DNA of 64,000 nucleotides from Flavobacterium sp. 90 (GCF_004339525.1 NZ_SMGE01000001.1:4898001-4962000), one strand, 5' to 3'. Counted from the stretch's first letter, positions 35,829 through 44,913 are shown. The notes: generated from the letters alone by a model not told the origin. A program made the numbers and translations.

Positions 35829-37169
35829 TTACTCGTTTATTAATTCCAAAACATTGGCTTCAGACAATTCCTGCGTGTTTTTTTGTACGCCAAATTGTTG
35901 AAATGCAATTCGTTTTTCGACTTTATAAACTTCACGATTCGCAAGCTGATTTATAATCCATGAATTTCTGTAAGCGCCCATTCCTAAATCCGGAGTAGAA
36001 AGTCCGTGTGTGTGTAATTCAGCATTTTGAACAAAAATATCTGTACCGTTTTTGTCAATTGTATAATTGCGATTTACATTGAATAAACCATTTTCTAAAC
36101 GTTGGATTTTGCTTTCGATTCCTGTAAGAATTCCAGGTTCTTTGTATTTATATCCAGTTGCGAGAATTACATAATCTGTTTGATCTTCAAAAGGTTGGTC
36201 TAATTCTGTGTGAACGAAATCAAGATTATAAGATCCGTCTCTTTCTTCGTTAACGGAAGTCAGACGCATATTCGAACGTAATTCTACATTTAGAGGTTTA
36301 TCTTCTAAACTCATTTCGTACAAACTATCGAAAATTTCGTTGATTAATTCCTGATCGATTCCTTTGTAAAGTCCGTGTTGTCTCGCCAGAAGCTGTTTTC
36401 GTTTTTCATCAGAAAGACTATGAAAATGATCTACATATTCAGGAGAAGTCAATTCAAGCGTTAGTTTTGATTTATTATCCAAAGGGAAAAAGTGAGACGA
36501 ACGTGTAAACCATTTTAGCTGTAAACCATTTTCAGTTTCAGGCAAAAGATCACGGAATACTTCGGCCGCACTTTGTCCTGAACCAATAATAGTCACAGAT
36601 GCATTTTTGTTAATGCGTGATTTAAAATCCAGATATCTAGATGCGTGAATTACATTTGGCAAAACTTCCTGATCTATAAAGTCCGGAACATGTGGAGAAG
36701 TTCCGGTTCCTAAAACAATTTTATTGGCATAATAAGTTGTTGTTATGCAAGTTTGCGTATTGATAACCATTATTTTATAAAGATTATCAACGTAATCAAT
36801 TGAAACTACTTTATGAGAAAACTTGCAATTTGGTAATTGATTTGCGACCCATTTGCAATATTCGTTGTATTCTCGTCTGTAAATGAAGAAATTTTCTCGG
36901 ATATAAAATTTGTAGATACGTCCGCTTTCTTTGATGTAATTTAGAAAGCTATATTTATTTGTAGGATCTGCCATTGTGACCAAATCTCCCAAAAACGGAA
37001 CCTGAAGTGTTGCATTATTCAGCATAAGTCCCGGATGCCAGTCAAAACTTTCTGACTGATCAAAAAACAGTGCCGATAATTCTTCAACAGGTTCTATAAG
37101 AGCGGCAAGTCCAAGATTAAAAGGACCAATTCCGATTCCGATTACGGAGTATATTTTTTCTGTACTCAT
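35829..37169 (-). CDS. Lysine/ornithine/diamine N-monooxygenase (SidA/IucD/PvdA family)
   Basis: From the ATG at 37169 the protein has 446 residues, the usual family length. A longer frame upstream overlaps the previous gene and is not needed. The FAD motif is GIGIGPFNLGLAALIE, the NADPH motif is TIIGSGQSAAEVF, and DYVILATGYKYKEPGI is the ATGY element. These mark flavin-dependent N-hydroxylases of siderophore pathways. Given the decarboxylase in the same run, the substrate is probably a diamine (cadaverine or a hydroxylated cadaverine) rather than free lysine. The start lies 17 bases after the stop of the fused synthetase gene, so the genes are cotranscribed. Confidence 0.95.
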   Translation of the reverse strand: MSTEKIYSVIGIGIGPFNLGLAALIEPVEELSALFFDQSESFDWHPGLMLNNATLQVPFLGDLVTMADPTNKYSFLNYIKESGRIYKFYIRENFFIYRREYNEYCKWVANQLPNCKFSHKVVSIDYVDNLYKIMVINTQTCITTTYYANKIVLGTGTSPHVPDFIDQEVLPNVIHASRYLDFKSRINKNASVTIIGSGQSAAEVFRDLLPETENGLQLKWFTRSSHFFPLDNKSKLTLELTSPEYVDHFHSLSDEKRKQLLARQHGLYKGIDQELINEIFDSLYEMSLEDKPLNVELRSNMRLTSVNEERDGSYNLDFVHTELDQPFEDQTDYVILATGYKYKEPGILTGIESKIQRLENGLFNVNRNYTIDKNGTDIFVQNAELHTHGLSTPDLGMGAYRNSWIINQLANREVYKVEKRIAFQQFGVQKNTQELSEANVLELINE

Positions 37170-37186
37170 TGTGGTATTTTTACGAA

Positions 37187-39634
37187 TTAAACTTGAGGTG
37201 CTGAAATTGTGTTGTTTTGAAAATCTTTGGCAGCAGGAAATTTTGCCCAATACCATTCTCTGTAACAGAAGTTTAGATTGGCTTTTTTATGTGGCATTTC
37301 GATCACTTTTTCGATTTTAAAACCTACATGCGCTTTATTCATCATTGACGCGATGGAATCTACAGATCCTTCACCAACCATTTTGCCTACTTTTGGTTCT
37401 CCAAAAACAAAATCCATCATCGATTGTGTTGCCGGAGATCCGTATTTTAGTTTTGGATCTGTTGGTGCGATAAATTGATGCGTTCCATAATCTGACGGAA
37501 GAACATCATAATATTCTCCTACAATATCGCGGCTTGCCCAATATACTTCAATGTTAAAAGTTGGAATTCCATTTGCTTCGCCAATAAAACTGTGCCCATG
37601 ATCTCCGGGAAGTAGCATTCTGTAAAAGGCTTCGATTTGGCGAATTGGCCAGTTCATTTGCCAGATTTTCAAAGCATGTTCACGGTGAAACCATTCGTGA
37701 AGCATCTCAATATCTTTGTCAATATCAACAGGACGCATGGTTATCGTTACATTTTCTTTTTCGAAAAAGCGACTGAAAACAGTTGTATTTTCTTTAGGAT
37801 TAATCAGTTTTTTAGAGAAAAAATGTTTGTTTAAAGGATTAGGATAAGTTCTGTAAACCGCCGGATTTGTTCTTGGCGCGCTGGCTTCATCCATATTATT
37901 TAAACTAGTTAACAGATTTCCTTTTACCACCAATGTCACACTATTTGTAAAATGCGAAACTAAACCTGTCGTATCTGAATCTTCTTGTTTTTTTAATGCT
38001 TCATAGATCAAATTAAGCAATACATTTTCGTCAACTAGTTTGTTTTTGCCCAGAATACTTGTTATTCCAAACAAATGATTTACTAAAAGATAATATCCCC
38101 AGAAATCAATAATTCTTTTTTCGGCGATAAAAGATCTGCTATCTTTTCCGAAATCCGGAATCAGTTTTTCTAATTCTTCAACTTTTCCCTGACGGAAAAA
38201 ATAACCCTGATTGTCTCTGAAATAGAGTTTTATAGGAAAAAGATTTTCATCGAATTCGACCAACATATTTTGCTGATGAAATTCAGAACCAAATCCGTAT
38301 TTATTAAAAACTCCAACCAAAGGCGTTATCGTAATATTTAGATATTGTTTGAACCATGAAAGTGCTGTTTCGGTTACAGAAGAATCTTGTCTTTTGGCTG
38401 CTTCATTGATAAGATTCACGATTCTTGGTGTTTCGCCCAAAATTCCGTCTTGCGAAAGTGAAGCAACCATCGTTACATTTTTCTTTGCATTGGCTCCATG
38501 AAAAGGATTTTGACGAATGCTCGTGCTAAAACCGTCAATAATTTGATCTTCATAAGTAACGGCGATAAAAGCAGGATCTGTAATAAGCTGAATTTGTGGA
38601 AAATCTTCCTGAATGCCTTTTCCCCAATCGGTTTTCATCAGTAATGCAGCGTCATAACCACGATTTAATTCGTGTAGATAATTAACGCGGAATGAATTGG
38701 TGATTTTTACATGCAATGAAAATTTGTACATCCATTCGCTTTCGGCATTATAAACGGTACGAACAGAGGAAGTTGCCGTATAAGAAGGTCCAAATTGCCC
38801 AAGATTGAATAAAAGTTGTTTCGATTCCATTTCTTTTACTTCCTTTTGATCCAATAAATATTGGGCTTCCCAAGGATGAACCGGAATTACTTTATAATTG
38901 GTATAAAAATCCAGTAATTCTTTGGCGTGTTTATCTGCGTATTTCGAAATTTCATTTTTCAGATGATCTGTGAATAAAAATTCTTCTGCATTTTTTTCTA
39001 TTATATTTTCCGGATGAATAAGGAAAAAATGCAAAGGAAATTTCCCTGCGGTTTCAGGAGAATATTTCAGCAATTCGTCTTTTGTAAAACCTTCTCGGCT
39101 TTTTGGCAACGGATGCACGCTATGTCCAAGAATCAAAGATTGTTCTGATTCTATAAAAGTTTGTTCGGCATTGTTGGCAGAATGATCGCTATTTTTGTAA
39201 TGTTCCAGATATAAAGCCAGATTATCAATACTGTTTTCCATACGTTCCTGCGTAGGAATTGCATCTATATCAGGATATTCTGTTTTAGAATAAGAAGCTA
39301 CAAACGCTGTAAATTCCATTGGATTTATGGCTTTGATTTCGTCAGTTTCAATATTGCGTGATACAATTGGAAAACCAAACGAATGAACACCGCTTTCAGA
39401 AAAATAAGTCAGCGGAGCAAAAACTTCCTGACCAATAGCTGAAAAATCAAATCTGAAGAATGTACTGTGATTAATCGTCTGCATGAAATCAGCCAGCGTT
39501 TGATCGTATTTTGGAATGCCTTCGTAACGGCTCCAATTGCTGAATTCTCTGCAATAACAATTGAGCAGGGATTTAAAATTTACCTGTTCTGCCAGTTGAT
39601 GAAAATTAGTTAAGTCTGTGGTATTCATTTCCAT
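37187..39634 (-). CDS. Fusion: IucA/IucC NIS synthetase + GNAT siderophore acyltransferase
   Basis: The 815-residue protein has two parts. Residues 1 to about 610 are a full NIS synthetase, with ILGHSVHPLPKSREGF (168-183) and SEFHQQNMLVEFDENLFPIKLYFRDNQGYFF (450-480). Residues about 631-800 are an IucB/RhbD-type acyltransferase (ITMRPVDIDKDIEMLHEWFHREHALKIWQMNW, then HSFIGEANGIPTFNIEVYWASRDIVGEYY). The acyltransferase would acylate a hydroxylamine with, for example, succinyl- or acetyl-CoA, and the synthetase would join the product to another unit. Fusions of these activities are known in bisucaberin-type pathways. The gene overlaps the decarboxylase upstream by 29 bases. Confidence 0.95.
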   Translation of the reverse strand: MEMNTTDLTNFHQLAEQVNFKSLLNCYCREFSNWSRYEGIPKYDQTLADFMQTINHSTFFRFDFSAIGQEVFAPLTYFSESGVHSFGFPIVSRNIETDEIKAINPMEFTAFVASYSKTEYPDIDAIPTQERMENSIDNLALYLEHYKNSDHSANNAEQTFIESEQSLILGHSVHPLPKSREGFTKDELLKYSPETAGKFPLHFFLIHPENIIEKNAEEFLFTDHLKNEISKYADKHAKELLDFYTNYKVIPVHPWEAQYLLDQKEVKEMESKQLLFNLGQFGPSYTATSSVRTVYNAESEWMYKFSLHVKITNSFRVNYLHELNRGYDAALLMKTDWGKGIQEDFPQIQLITDPAFIAVTYEDQIIDGFSTSIRQNPFHGANAKKNVTMVASLSQDGILGETPRIVNLINEAAKRQDSSVTETALSWFKQYLNITITPLVGVFNKYGFGSEFHQQNMLVEFDENLFPIKLYFRDNQGYFFRQGKVEELEKLIPDFGKDSRSFIAEKRIIDFWGYYLLVNHLFGITSILGKNKLVDENVLLNLIYEALKKQEDSDTTGLVSHFTNSVTLVVKGNLLTSLNNMDEASAPRTNPAVYRTYPNPLNKHFFSKKLINPKENTTVFSRFFEKENVTITMRPVDIDKDIEMLHEWFHREHALKIWQMNWPIRQIEAFYRMLLPGDHGHSFIGEANGIPTFNIEVYWASRDIVGEYYDVLPSDYGTHQFIAPTDPKLKYGSPATQSMMDFVFGEPKVGKMVGEGSVDSIASMMNKAHVGFKIEKVIEMPHKKANLNFCYREWYWAKFPAAKDFQNNTISAPQV

Positions 39635-41129
39635 TTTGTTTTATGAGGTTAAGAATGTTTTTAATGTCATTTAGGGTTGTAATCGGATTGAAAATGGTGA
39701 ATTTCAAATAGAATTCTCCGTTTACTTTTGTACTTGCAACTAATACATCTCCGCTAAAAAAGAGTTTTTCTTTAATGTATTGATTGACTTCGCAAGAGTT
39801 TGATTCGGCTGGACCGTCAAGATATCTAAACACTAAAACGCCCATATCTGAATGACATAATAATTCGAAGTTTTCATCAGATTCTATGTAGGCGGCTGTT
39901 TTTTGCGTTGTTTCGATAATAGTATCGGTAAATTGTCCCAACTTTTCTTTACCTAAATAACGAAGCGTAAACCAAAGTTTCAAGGCATCAAAACGGCGTG
40001 TACTTTGAATAATTGATTTATTGATTTGCGCCGGAAGTGCGTCGTAGTTTTGTTCTTTTGGATTTAAATAATCAGCGTGATGTTTGATTATATTTAAGTG
40101 AAGTTTATTTTTCACGATAAAAGCACTGCTGCTTATAGGCTGAAAAAAGGATTTATGATAATCAATTGTTACAGAATCTGCGAGTTCAATTCCGTTTAAA
40201 AGATGTCTGTGTTTTTCTGTCAAAAGCAATCCACAACCGTAAGCTGCATCAACGTGAAGCCATATATTATTGCGATTGGCAATTTCTGCAATAGCTTTTA
40301 GCGGATCTACATTTCCAAAATCGGTAGTTCCTGCGGTTGCTGTAATCGCAATTGGAATATTGCCTTTTTCGATTTCCTGTTTAATTGCTTTTTCCAGTTT
40401 TTCAGGATCCATTCGGTATCTTTTATCGACACCAACATGAACGATCGCTTGTTCTCCAAGACCTAAAATCCATGCATTTTTATGATTACTAAAATGTGCT
40501 TTATCAGAAACAAAAACTCTGAATTTTGAAGCATCAACAGGAAGTCCGTCCAGTTTGATATTCCATTTTTGGTATTCTAACGAATAATAATCTCTAGCCA
40601 AAAGCAATCCCATTAAATTACTTTGCGAACCTCCGGCAGTAAAGATTCCGTCGCCTTGTTTGTAACCAATTTGTTCGCTTGTCCAGTCGATAAGTTTACG
40701 TTCCATAAAAGTTCCGCCGGCACTTTGATCATAAGTATCTTGCGAAGAATTTATAGCGCTTATCAAAACTTCTGCTGCCAAAGCCGGAATTACTACAGGG
40801 CAATTTAAGTGCGCGATATACTCCGGAAGATGATAAGCTGTGGCATGATTTACATAGATTTCGTCGACTTCGTTAAGCAGACTTTCATAATCGGGTAGTG
40901 GTGAATCAAAATCTATGGCTTCGATTTTGGTTTTCATTTCCGCAGGTCTGATTCCTGTAAAAGGTTTTTTTGTGTTTTTTAGAAAATTAGAAACACGTTC
41001 CTGTGCTAGTTTTACAGCATTTGCATATTCTGAACCAGAGTTTTGGTGAAATATGTCTTTGTAAAGATCCTGTTCTGCCAGGACTGCTTTATCTGTAGGT
41101 TGATTTTCGTTGATTAGCGTGGTATTCAT
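39606..41129 (-). CDS. PLP-dependent group II decarboxylase for siderophore diamine (DesA/RhbB-like)
   Basis: The 507-residue protein is a fold-type I PLP decarboxylase. The cofactor-binding region is FTAGGSQSNLMGLL (about 163-176), LHVDAAYGCG (291-300) stacks the ring, and Lys326 in DYHKSFFQPIS forms the Schiff base. Close family relatives in siderophore loci decarboxylate lysine or 2,4-diaminobutyrate to the diamine that is then N-hydroxylated. It follows the nitroreductase gene by 30 bases and overlaps the fusion synthetase by 29, placing it second in a tight operon. A lysine-hydroxylase-like gene diverges from this operon, so hydroxylysine is a plausible substrate. Confidence 0.92.
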   Translation of the reverse strand: MNTTLINENQPTDKAVLAEQDLYKDIFHQNSGSEYANAVKLAQERVSNFLKNTKKPFTGIRPAEMKTKIEAIDFDSPLPDYESLLNEVDEIYVNHATAYHLPEYIAHLNCPVVIPALAAEVLISAINSSQDTYDQSAGGTFMERKLIDWTSEQIGYKQGDGIFTAGGSQSNLMGLLLARDYYSLEYQKWNIKLDGLPVDASKFRVFVSDKAHFSNHKNAWILGLGEQAIVHVGVDKRYRMDPEKLEKAIKQEIEKGNIPIAITATAGTTDFGNVDPLKAIAEIANRNNIWLHVDAAYGCGLLLTEKHRHLLNGIELADSVTIDYHKSFFQPISSSAFIVKNKLHLNIIKHHADYLNPKEQNYDALPAQINKSIIQSTRRFDALKLWFTLRYLGKEKLGQFTDTIIETTQKTAAYIESDENFELLCHSDMGVLVFRYLDGPAESNSCEVNQYIKEKLFFSGDVLVASTKVNGEFYLKFTIFNPITTLNDIKNILNLIKQNGNEYHRLN

Positions 41130-41159
41130 AAAATAGTTGTTTAAGGGGTTTAGTTATTG

Positions 41160-41792
41160 TTATTCTAGATAAATGACTTTTTTGGGTAGGGGAGTTCGCT
41201 TTTTTGTGGATGATTTTAAATCCTCAGGATAATATCCGAGATAGAGTAGTCCTAATGATTTTTCGTTTTCAGCAAGACCAAATTGAGAAACATAATCTAT
41301 CGCAACTCCTTTGGAGCTCCAATAACTGCCAATTTTATGTGCTGTACAGGTAAGCGCGATATTTTGTACAGCCGATGAAATTGCAGCAATTTCTTCCCAT
41401 TCTGGCAGATTAATTTTGGTATTTCGAACCATAATTACGCCGATAAGGCAAGCTGCATTTAGCGGATAATTGGCGAGATAGCGAAGTTTTTCTTTTTGAT
41501 CTTCAGGAGATAATTCACTGTAGAAATCCGTGTAATACTGCGCCATGTATTCGCCATATTCTTTTAGATATTTTCCTTTAAAAACAATAAATCTCCAAGG
41601 CTCTGTCATTTTATGATTTGGTGCCCAAGTAGCATTAATCAGAATCTCTTCAAGCAATTTATCAGGCAATTCTTTTTTGATGAACTCATTGGCAAAGACG
41701 CTTCTTCTGTTACGAATATTCCTGGAAACTTTTTTTAGTTTATCAGAAGATTCTGATTGCCCGTATTTGCTGGCTTTGTATTTAATTTTCAT
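41160..41792 (-). CDS. Nitroreductase family flavoprotein
   Basis: The 210-residue protein is a short nitroreductase-fold FMN enzyme. RNRRSVFANEFIKKELPDKLLEEILINATWAPNHKMTEPWRFIVFKG is the conserved opening, with the R-x-S-x-R-like FMN contact, and AAISSAVQNIALTCTAHKIGSYWSSKG is the second core segment. It is the first gene of the siderophore operon, 30 bases before the decarboxylase. Flavin reductases in such operons may free iron from the siderophore or supply reduced flavin. That role is inference, since this family is functionally broad. Confidence 0.85.
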   Translation of the reverse strand: MKIKYKASKYGQSESSDKLKKVSRNIRNRRSVFANEFIKKELPDKLLEEILINATWAPNHKMTEPWRFIVFKGKYLKEYGEYMAQYYTDFYSELSPEDQKEKLRYLANYPLNAACLIGVIMVRNTKINLPEWEEIAAISSAVQNIALTCTAHKIGSYWSSKGVAIDYVSQFGLAENEKSLGLLYLGYYPEDLKSSTKKRTPLPKKVIYLE

Positions 41793-41824
41793 ACATTTTT
41801 GAAATTTTTTTAAGAAAATTCTTT

Positions 41825-41879
41825 TTGTTTTGATTAAATAAAAATATATTTGTAAGTAAATATTATTTAGAATAAATAA
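41825..41879 (+). promoter_or_regulatory. Promoter and candidate iron-responsive operator in the divergent siderophore region
   Basis: TTG (41825-41827), 17 bases, TATATTTG (41845-41852) is an exact phylum promoter on the + strand reading toward the dioxygenase gene. Just downstream, where transcription would begin, lies TTATTTAGAATAAATAA (41863-41879), an almost perfect palindrome. It shares TTATTTAGA with the PepSY promoter region at 27060-27074. A repressor binding here would block the start site. Fur is the natural candidate. The + strand leader would be about 200 bases long. Confidence 0.55.
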
Positions 41880-42062
41880 GAATAGTGTTTGACAAATGTA
41901 TAAATTAATCTTTATAAAAAAAATAAATGCAGAAAAATTTATACGAATGTCCGTACATATTAAAACATATGTACTTAGTGTTTAAGTTTTATTTAATTGA
42001 ATATTAAGTAATTGTAAATTTTATTACCCACATCTTTTAATAACTATAAATGAATTGAAAAA

Positions 42063-43178
42063 ATGAAATCACAATCAATTATTGCAGCCGAAAGGCCTGT
42101 AAAAACAAGTTTAAGTTTTGAAATTCCTACAAAGCCATTAATAGTAGTAGTTACGCCTCAGGAACGGAATATTTTGTCGAATGTTGGCAATCTTTTAGTA
42201 AAAGCTTTTGATCATTATGAAAACCCCGATTATATTGCCGCGCTTCATCTTCACGCTTTTCAATTGCTTCCGGAACGTATTAGCAGAATTTTGAGTCAGT
42301 TTGGTTCTGATTTTTCGGCTAATCAATATGGGGCAATTGTTTTTCAAGGACTTTTGGAAGTGGATCAGGAAGATTTAGGTCCAACGCCTCCAAACTGGCA
42401 AGGCGCTGATTATGCTAAGCTGAATAAATACGGATTTATATGTTCGCTTCTTCATGGCGCGGTTCCTTCTAAACCGGTGCAATATTATGCGCAAAGAAAG
42501 GGCGGAGGACTTTTGCACGCCGTGATTCCGGACGAAAAAATGGCTGCAACTCAAACAGGTTCCGGTTCAAAAACGGATTTGTACGTTCATACTGAAGATG
42601 CTTTTTTGAGCAATCAGGCTGACTTTTTGAGTTTTCTTTATCTAAGAAATGAGGAAAGGGTTCCTTCAACTTTATATTCGATTCGTTCGCACGGTGAAGT
42701 CAATGAGATTATGGAAAAATTATTTGATCCGATTTATCAGTGTCCAAAAGATGCTAATTATGAAGATGATGAAGCGATTCCGGGACCAACGGCTTCTGTT
42801 TTATATGGAAACAGACAACTTCCTTTTATCCGCTTTGATGCTGCGGAACAAATATTCAATGAAAATGCAGGACAAACTCCGGAAGCGCTTTACAATTTAA
42901 CTGAATTTTGGAATGAGGCTAAGGAACTTATAAATAGTGAATATGTCCCAAATTCCGGTGATGTTATCTTTGTGAATAATCATTTATGCGCACATGGGCG
43001 AAGTGCTTTTGTGGCGGGACAACGTGAGGAAAATGGCAAGATTGTAAAATGTGAACGCCGACAAATGCTAAGAATGATGAGTAAAACGAGTTTGATTCAT
43101 ATGCGTTCTGTAACTCAGACTAATGATCCTTATTTTATTATGGAAGAGCATTTGGGGAAAATTTTTGATCTGGATTAA
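42063..43178 (+). CDS. Fe(II)/2-oxoglutarate dioxygenase, L-lysine 4-hydroxylase-like (KDO/clavaminate synthase-like)
   Basis: The 371-residue protein has the facial triad His176-x-Glu178 (YVHTEDAF) and distal His311 (NNHLCAHGRSAF). The following RRQMLR holds the expected 2-oxoglutarate-binding Arg. Its overall look (PKPLIVVVTPQERNILSNVG-like opening, QYYAQRKGGGLLHAVIPDEKMAATQTGSGSKTDLYVHTEDAF) matches the free-amino-acid hydroxylases of the VioC/clavaminate synthase group. By my recollection it is close to the lysine 4-hydroxylases described from Flavobacterium johnsoniae and relatives. It diverges from the siderophore operon with its decarboxylase and N-hydroxylase. It probably makes 4-hydroxylysine for that pathway. 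Hydroxylation of another amino acid remains possible. Confidence 0.88.
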   Translation: MKSQSIIAAERPVKTSLSFEIPTKPLIVVVTPQERNILSNVGNLLVKAFDHYENPDYIAALHLHAFQLLPERISRILSQFGSDFSANQYGAIVFQGLLEVDQEDLGPTPPNWQGADYAKLNKYGFICSLLHGAVPSKPVQYYAQRKGGGLLHAVIPDEKMAATQTGSGSKTDLYVHTEDAFLSNQADFLSFLYLRNEERVPSTLYSIRSHGEVNEIMEKLFDPIYQCPKDANYEDDEAIPGPTASVLYGNRQLPFIRFDAAEQIFNENAGQTPEALYNLTEFWNEAKELINSEYVPNSGDVIFVNNHLCAHGRSAFVAGQREENGKIVKCERRQMLRMMSKTSLIHMRSVTQTNDPYFIMEEHLGKIFDLD

Positions 43179-43379
43179 GGTATCTCTGGTGAAATGTTTT
43201 TTGTTAGATGTTAGATGCAAGATGCAAGATGTTTGATGTAAACTGTTGTGTGTTTTTTGCTTTATTATATGAAATTTTTAAAACCTCTAAAGTATTGATT
43301 TTAGAGGTTTTTCTGTTGTTTGTCATTTCGACAGAGGAGAAATCACACGCGTAACTCGACAAAGATTCGCGACAATATA

Positions 43380-43440
43380 GAACGCGGATGACACAGATTC
43401 GCTTTGCGAAAACGCAGATTAAAACGGATTTTATCTGCTT
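43380..43440. repeat. Family C remnant within the 43179-43811 gap
   Basis: AACGCGGATGACACAGATTCG, GCTTTGCGAAAACGCAGATT and AAAACGGATTTTATCTGC repeat words of the copies at 2391-2500 and 11741-11850. Flanking it, TGTCATTTCGACAGAGGAG (about 43320) and its inverted relatives near 43450 and 43780 repeat the element at 32096-32195. Possible peptides here are repeat-derived. Confidence 0.6.
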
Positions 43441-43597
43441 AATCTTGTCATTTCGATTTCTCCTCAATCGAAATGATGAGATTACGCAGATAATCTTTTG
43501 AGACAATAAAGGCGCACTGCTTTGTGCCTCTGCAATAAAATCAATCCATAAAATCAATCTATAAAAGATAAATAATAAGAAACATTTTTAAATATAG

Positions 43598-43678
43598 CCC
43601 GTGGTTTCAACCATGGGAACGCAATACATATCATCATCTAAACAACCACAATAATAATCCCATGGTTGAAACCACGGG
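43598..43678. repeat. Perfect 21-bp inverted repeat
   Basis: The left arm (43598-43618) begins CCCGTGGTTTCAACC and the right arm (43658-43678) is its exact complement, around a 39-base spacer. The high G+C arms in AT-rich surroundings and terminal position in a repeat-rich gap suggest a small dispersed element rather than a simple terminator. Confidence 0.7.
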
Positions 43679-43744
43679 TTATGTTGAAATGACAAGATTT
43701 TGGTTTTATTGTCGCCAATCTTTGTCGAGTTACGCGTGTGATTT

Positions 43745-43770
43745 ACTTCGTCTGTTCGCTATTGCTCGGG
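43745..43770 (-). repeat. Family D repeat, inverted copy
   Basis: CTTCGTCTGTTCGCTATTGC continuing TCGGG is the reverse complement, with two changes, of the words at 18043-18070 and 19462-19490. Confidence 0.5.
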
Positions 43771-43811
43771 TCTCCTCCGTCGAAATGACAAGATTATGTT
43801 ATTATAATATT

Positions 43812-44342
43812 TTACAAAGCTTCCAGAAAAGAGATGTATTCCTGAGTGTTATTTTCTAGTTGTTCTGTGGTTACTTCATGTTCTGCTCCGTAAAAGGCAA
43901 ACAAAGGTTTATAATCGGCTTTGATGTAATTGAAAGAAACTTCAAATGGTGCTGTTAGTTGCTCTAAGGTATATTTATATCTTCCGTTTGTGCTGTAATC
44001 TTCTTTATTAATTCCTGCAGAAATGCTTAAGGCTATTTTTTTATTGGCCATTTTATAAGTGCTGGTTTTTCCGTAGGCCCATCCAGAAATTACGACTTCA
44101 TCTAACCATTTTTTAAATAAAGGCGGACAATTGAACCAGTACAACGGAAACTGAAATATAATTTTATCGTGATTTTCTACTAATTGTTGCTCTTTTTGAA
44201 TGTCGATTTTTTCGTCCGGATATAAGCTGTACAAATCATGTAAGGTATATTGATCGGGATATTTATTTAATTCTTCGATCCATCTTTTGTTTATAATGGA
44301 TTTTTCGATATTGGGATGAATTATAATTACGAGTGTTTTCAT
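43812..44342 (-). CDS. NAD(P)H:quinone oxidoreductase, flavodoxin-fold (MdaB/NQO1-like)
   Basis: The 176-residue protein has the flavodoxin-like fold of PF02525: LVIIIHPNIEKSIINKRWIEEL opens it, DKIIFQFPLYWFNCPPLFKKWLDEVVISGWAYG is the conserved FMN/FAD-facing segment, and KIALSISAGINKEDYSTNGRYKYTLEQLTAPFEVSFNY follows. It reduces quinones or azo/nitro compounds in the cytoplasm. It is divergent from an HxlR regulator, a very common pairing in which the regulator controls the reductase in response to electrophiles or quinones. Confidence 0.92.
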   Translation of the reverse strand: MKTLVIIIHPNIEKSIINKRWIEELNKYPDQYTLHDLYSLYPDEKIDIQKEQQLVENHDKIIFQFPLYWFNCPPLFKKWLDEVVISGWAYGKTSTYKMANKKIALSISAGINKEDYSTNGRYKYTLEQLTAPFEVSFNYIKADYKPLFAFYGAEHEVTTEQLENNTQEYISFLEAL

Positions 44343-44500
44343 TTTTTTTCATTTAAAATTTGTTGTTACAAAGATCAAACACATTGATAAATACTACAAT
44401 AAGGGACGAATTAATCCCATAGTGATAAATTAATCCCTATTCATTTTTCTTATAAAAACGATATTTGTTTTCTATTTTTGTAGTACTAAATGAATATTTT

Positions 44501-44869
44501 ATGTATCAGCGAAAAATACCAATTGATTATAACTGCGGTCTTACTGTAGCTATGGAAGTGTTTGGTTCTAAGTGGAAATTTTGTTTGTTGGATGAAATTT
44601 CAAAAGGAATAAAACGTCCTAAGGATTTGGTTAATGCGATTACGGGTATTACGAAACGTGTATTGCAAAACCAACTTAAGGAATTGGAATTTCACGGGCT
44701 TTTAGGAAAAACGGTTTATTATGAAGTTCCGTTGCGGGTAGAATATTTTCTAACGGAGGAAGGAGAATCGTTAATGCCTTTGATTTCTGCTCTTGATAAA
44801 TGGGGATTGGAATTTGCTCCTCAGTTAAAAAACATATTAGAAAATCAAACTATCGAAGTAGAAATCTAA
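44501..44869 (+). CDS. HxlR family winged-helix regulator
   Basis: From the ATG at 44501 the protein has 122 residues. An upstream TTG at 44465 lies beside a TATTTTTG box (44473-44480) and is rejected. The protein shows the HxlR core: CGLTVAMEVFGSKWKFCLLDEISKGIKRPKDLVNAITGITKRVLQNQLKELEFHGLLGKTVYYEVPLRVEYFLTEEGESLMPLISALDKWG. It is divergent from the quinone reductase. The shared region has related inverted words (ATACTACAA near 44385 and TTGTAGTAC near 44480) that could be its operators. It probably represses the reductase and itself. Confidence 0.92.
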   Translation: MYQRKIPIDYNCGLTVAMEVFGSKWKFCLLDEISKGIKRPKDLVNAITGITKRVLQNQLKELEFHGLLGKTVYYEVPLRVEYFLTEEGESLMPLISALDKWGLEFAPQLKNILENQTIEVEI

Positions 44870-44913
44870 AAATCTGCTTTTTAGAAACTTTTATTTTAAC
44901 CTTATAAAATTAC

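Noticed and set aside
41793..42062. Possible riboswitch or leader RNA before the dioxygenase gene
   Set aside because: The roughly 200-base leader is AT-rich, and I could not draw a conserved structured motif. Only the promoter and palindrome are supported.
43204..43557. 117-residue minus-strand frame
   Set aside because: It is composed of the family C and GACAGAGGAG repeats. There is no conserved-looking domain.
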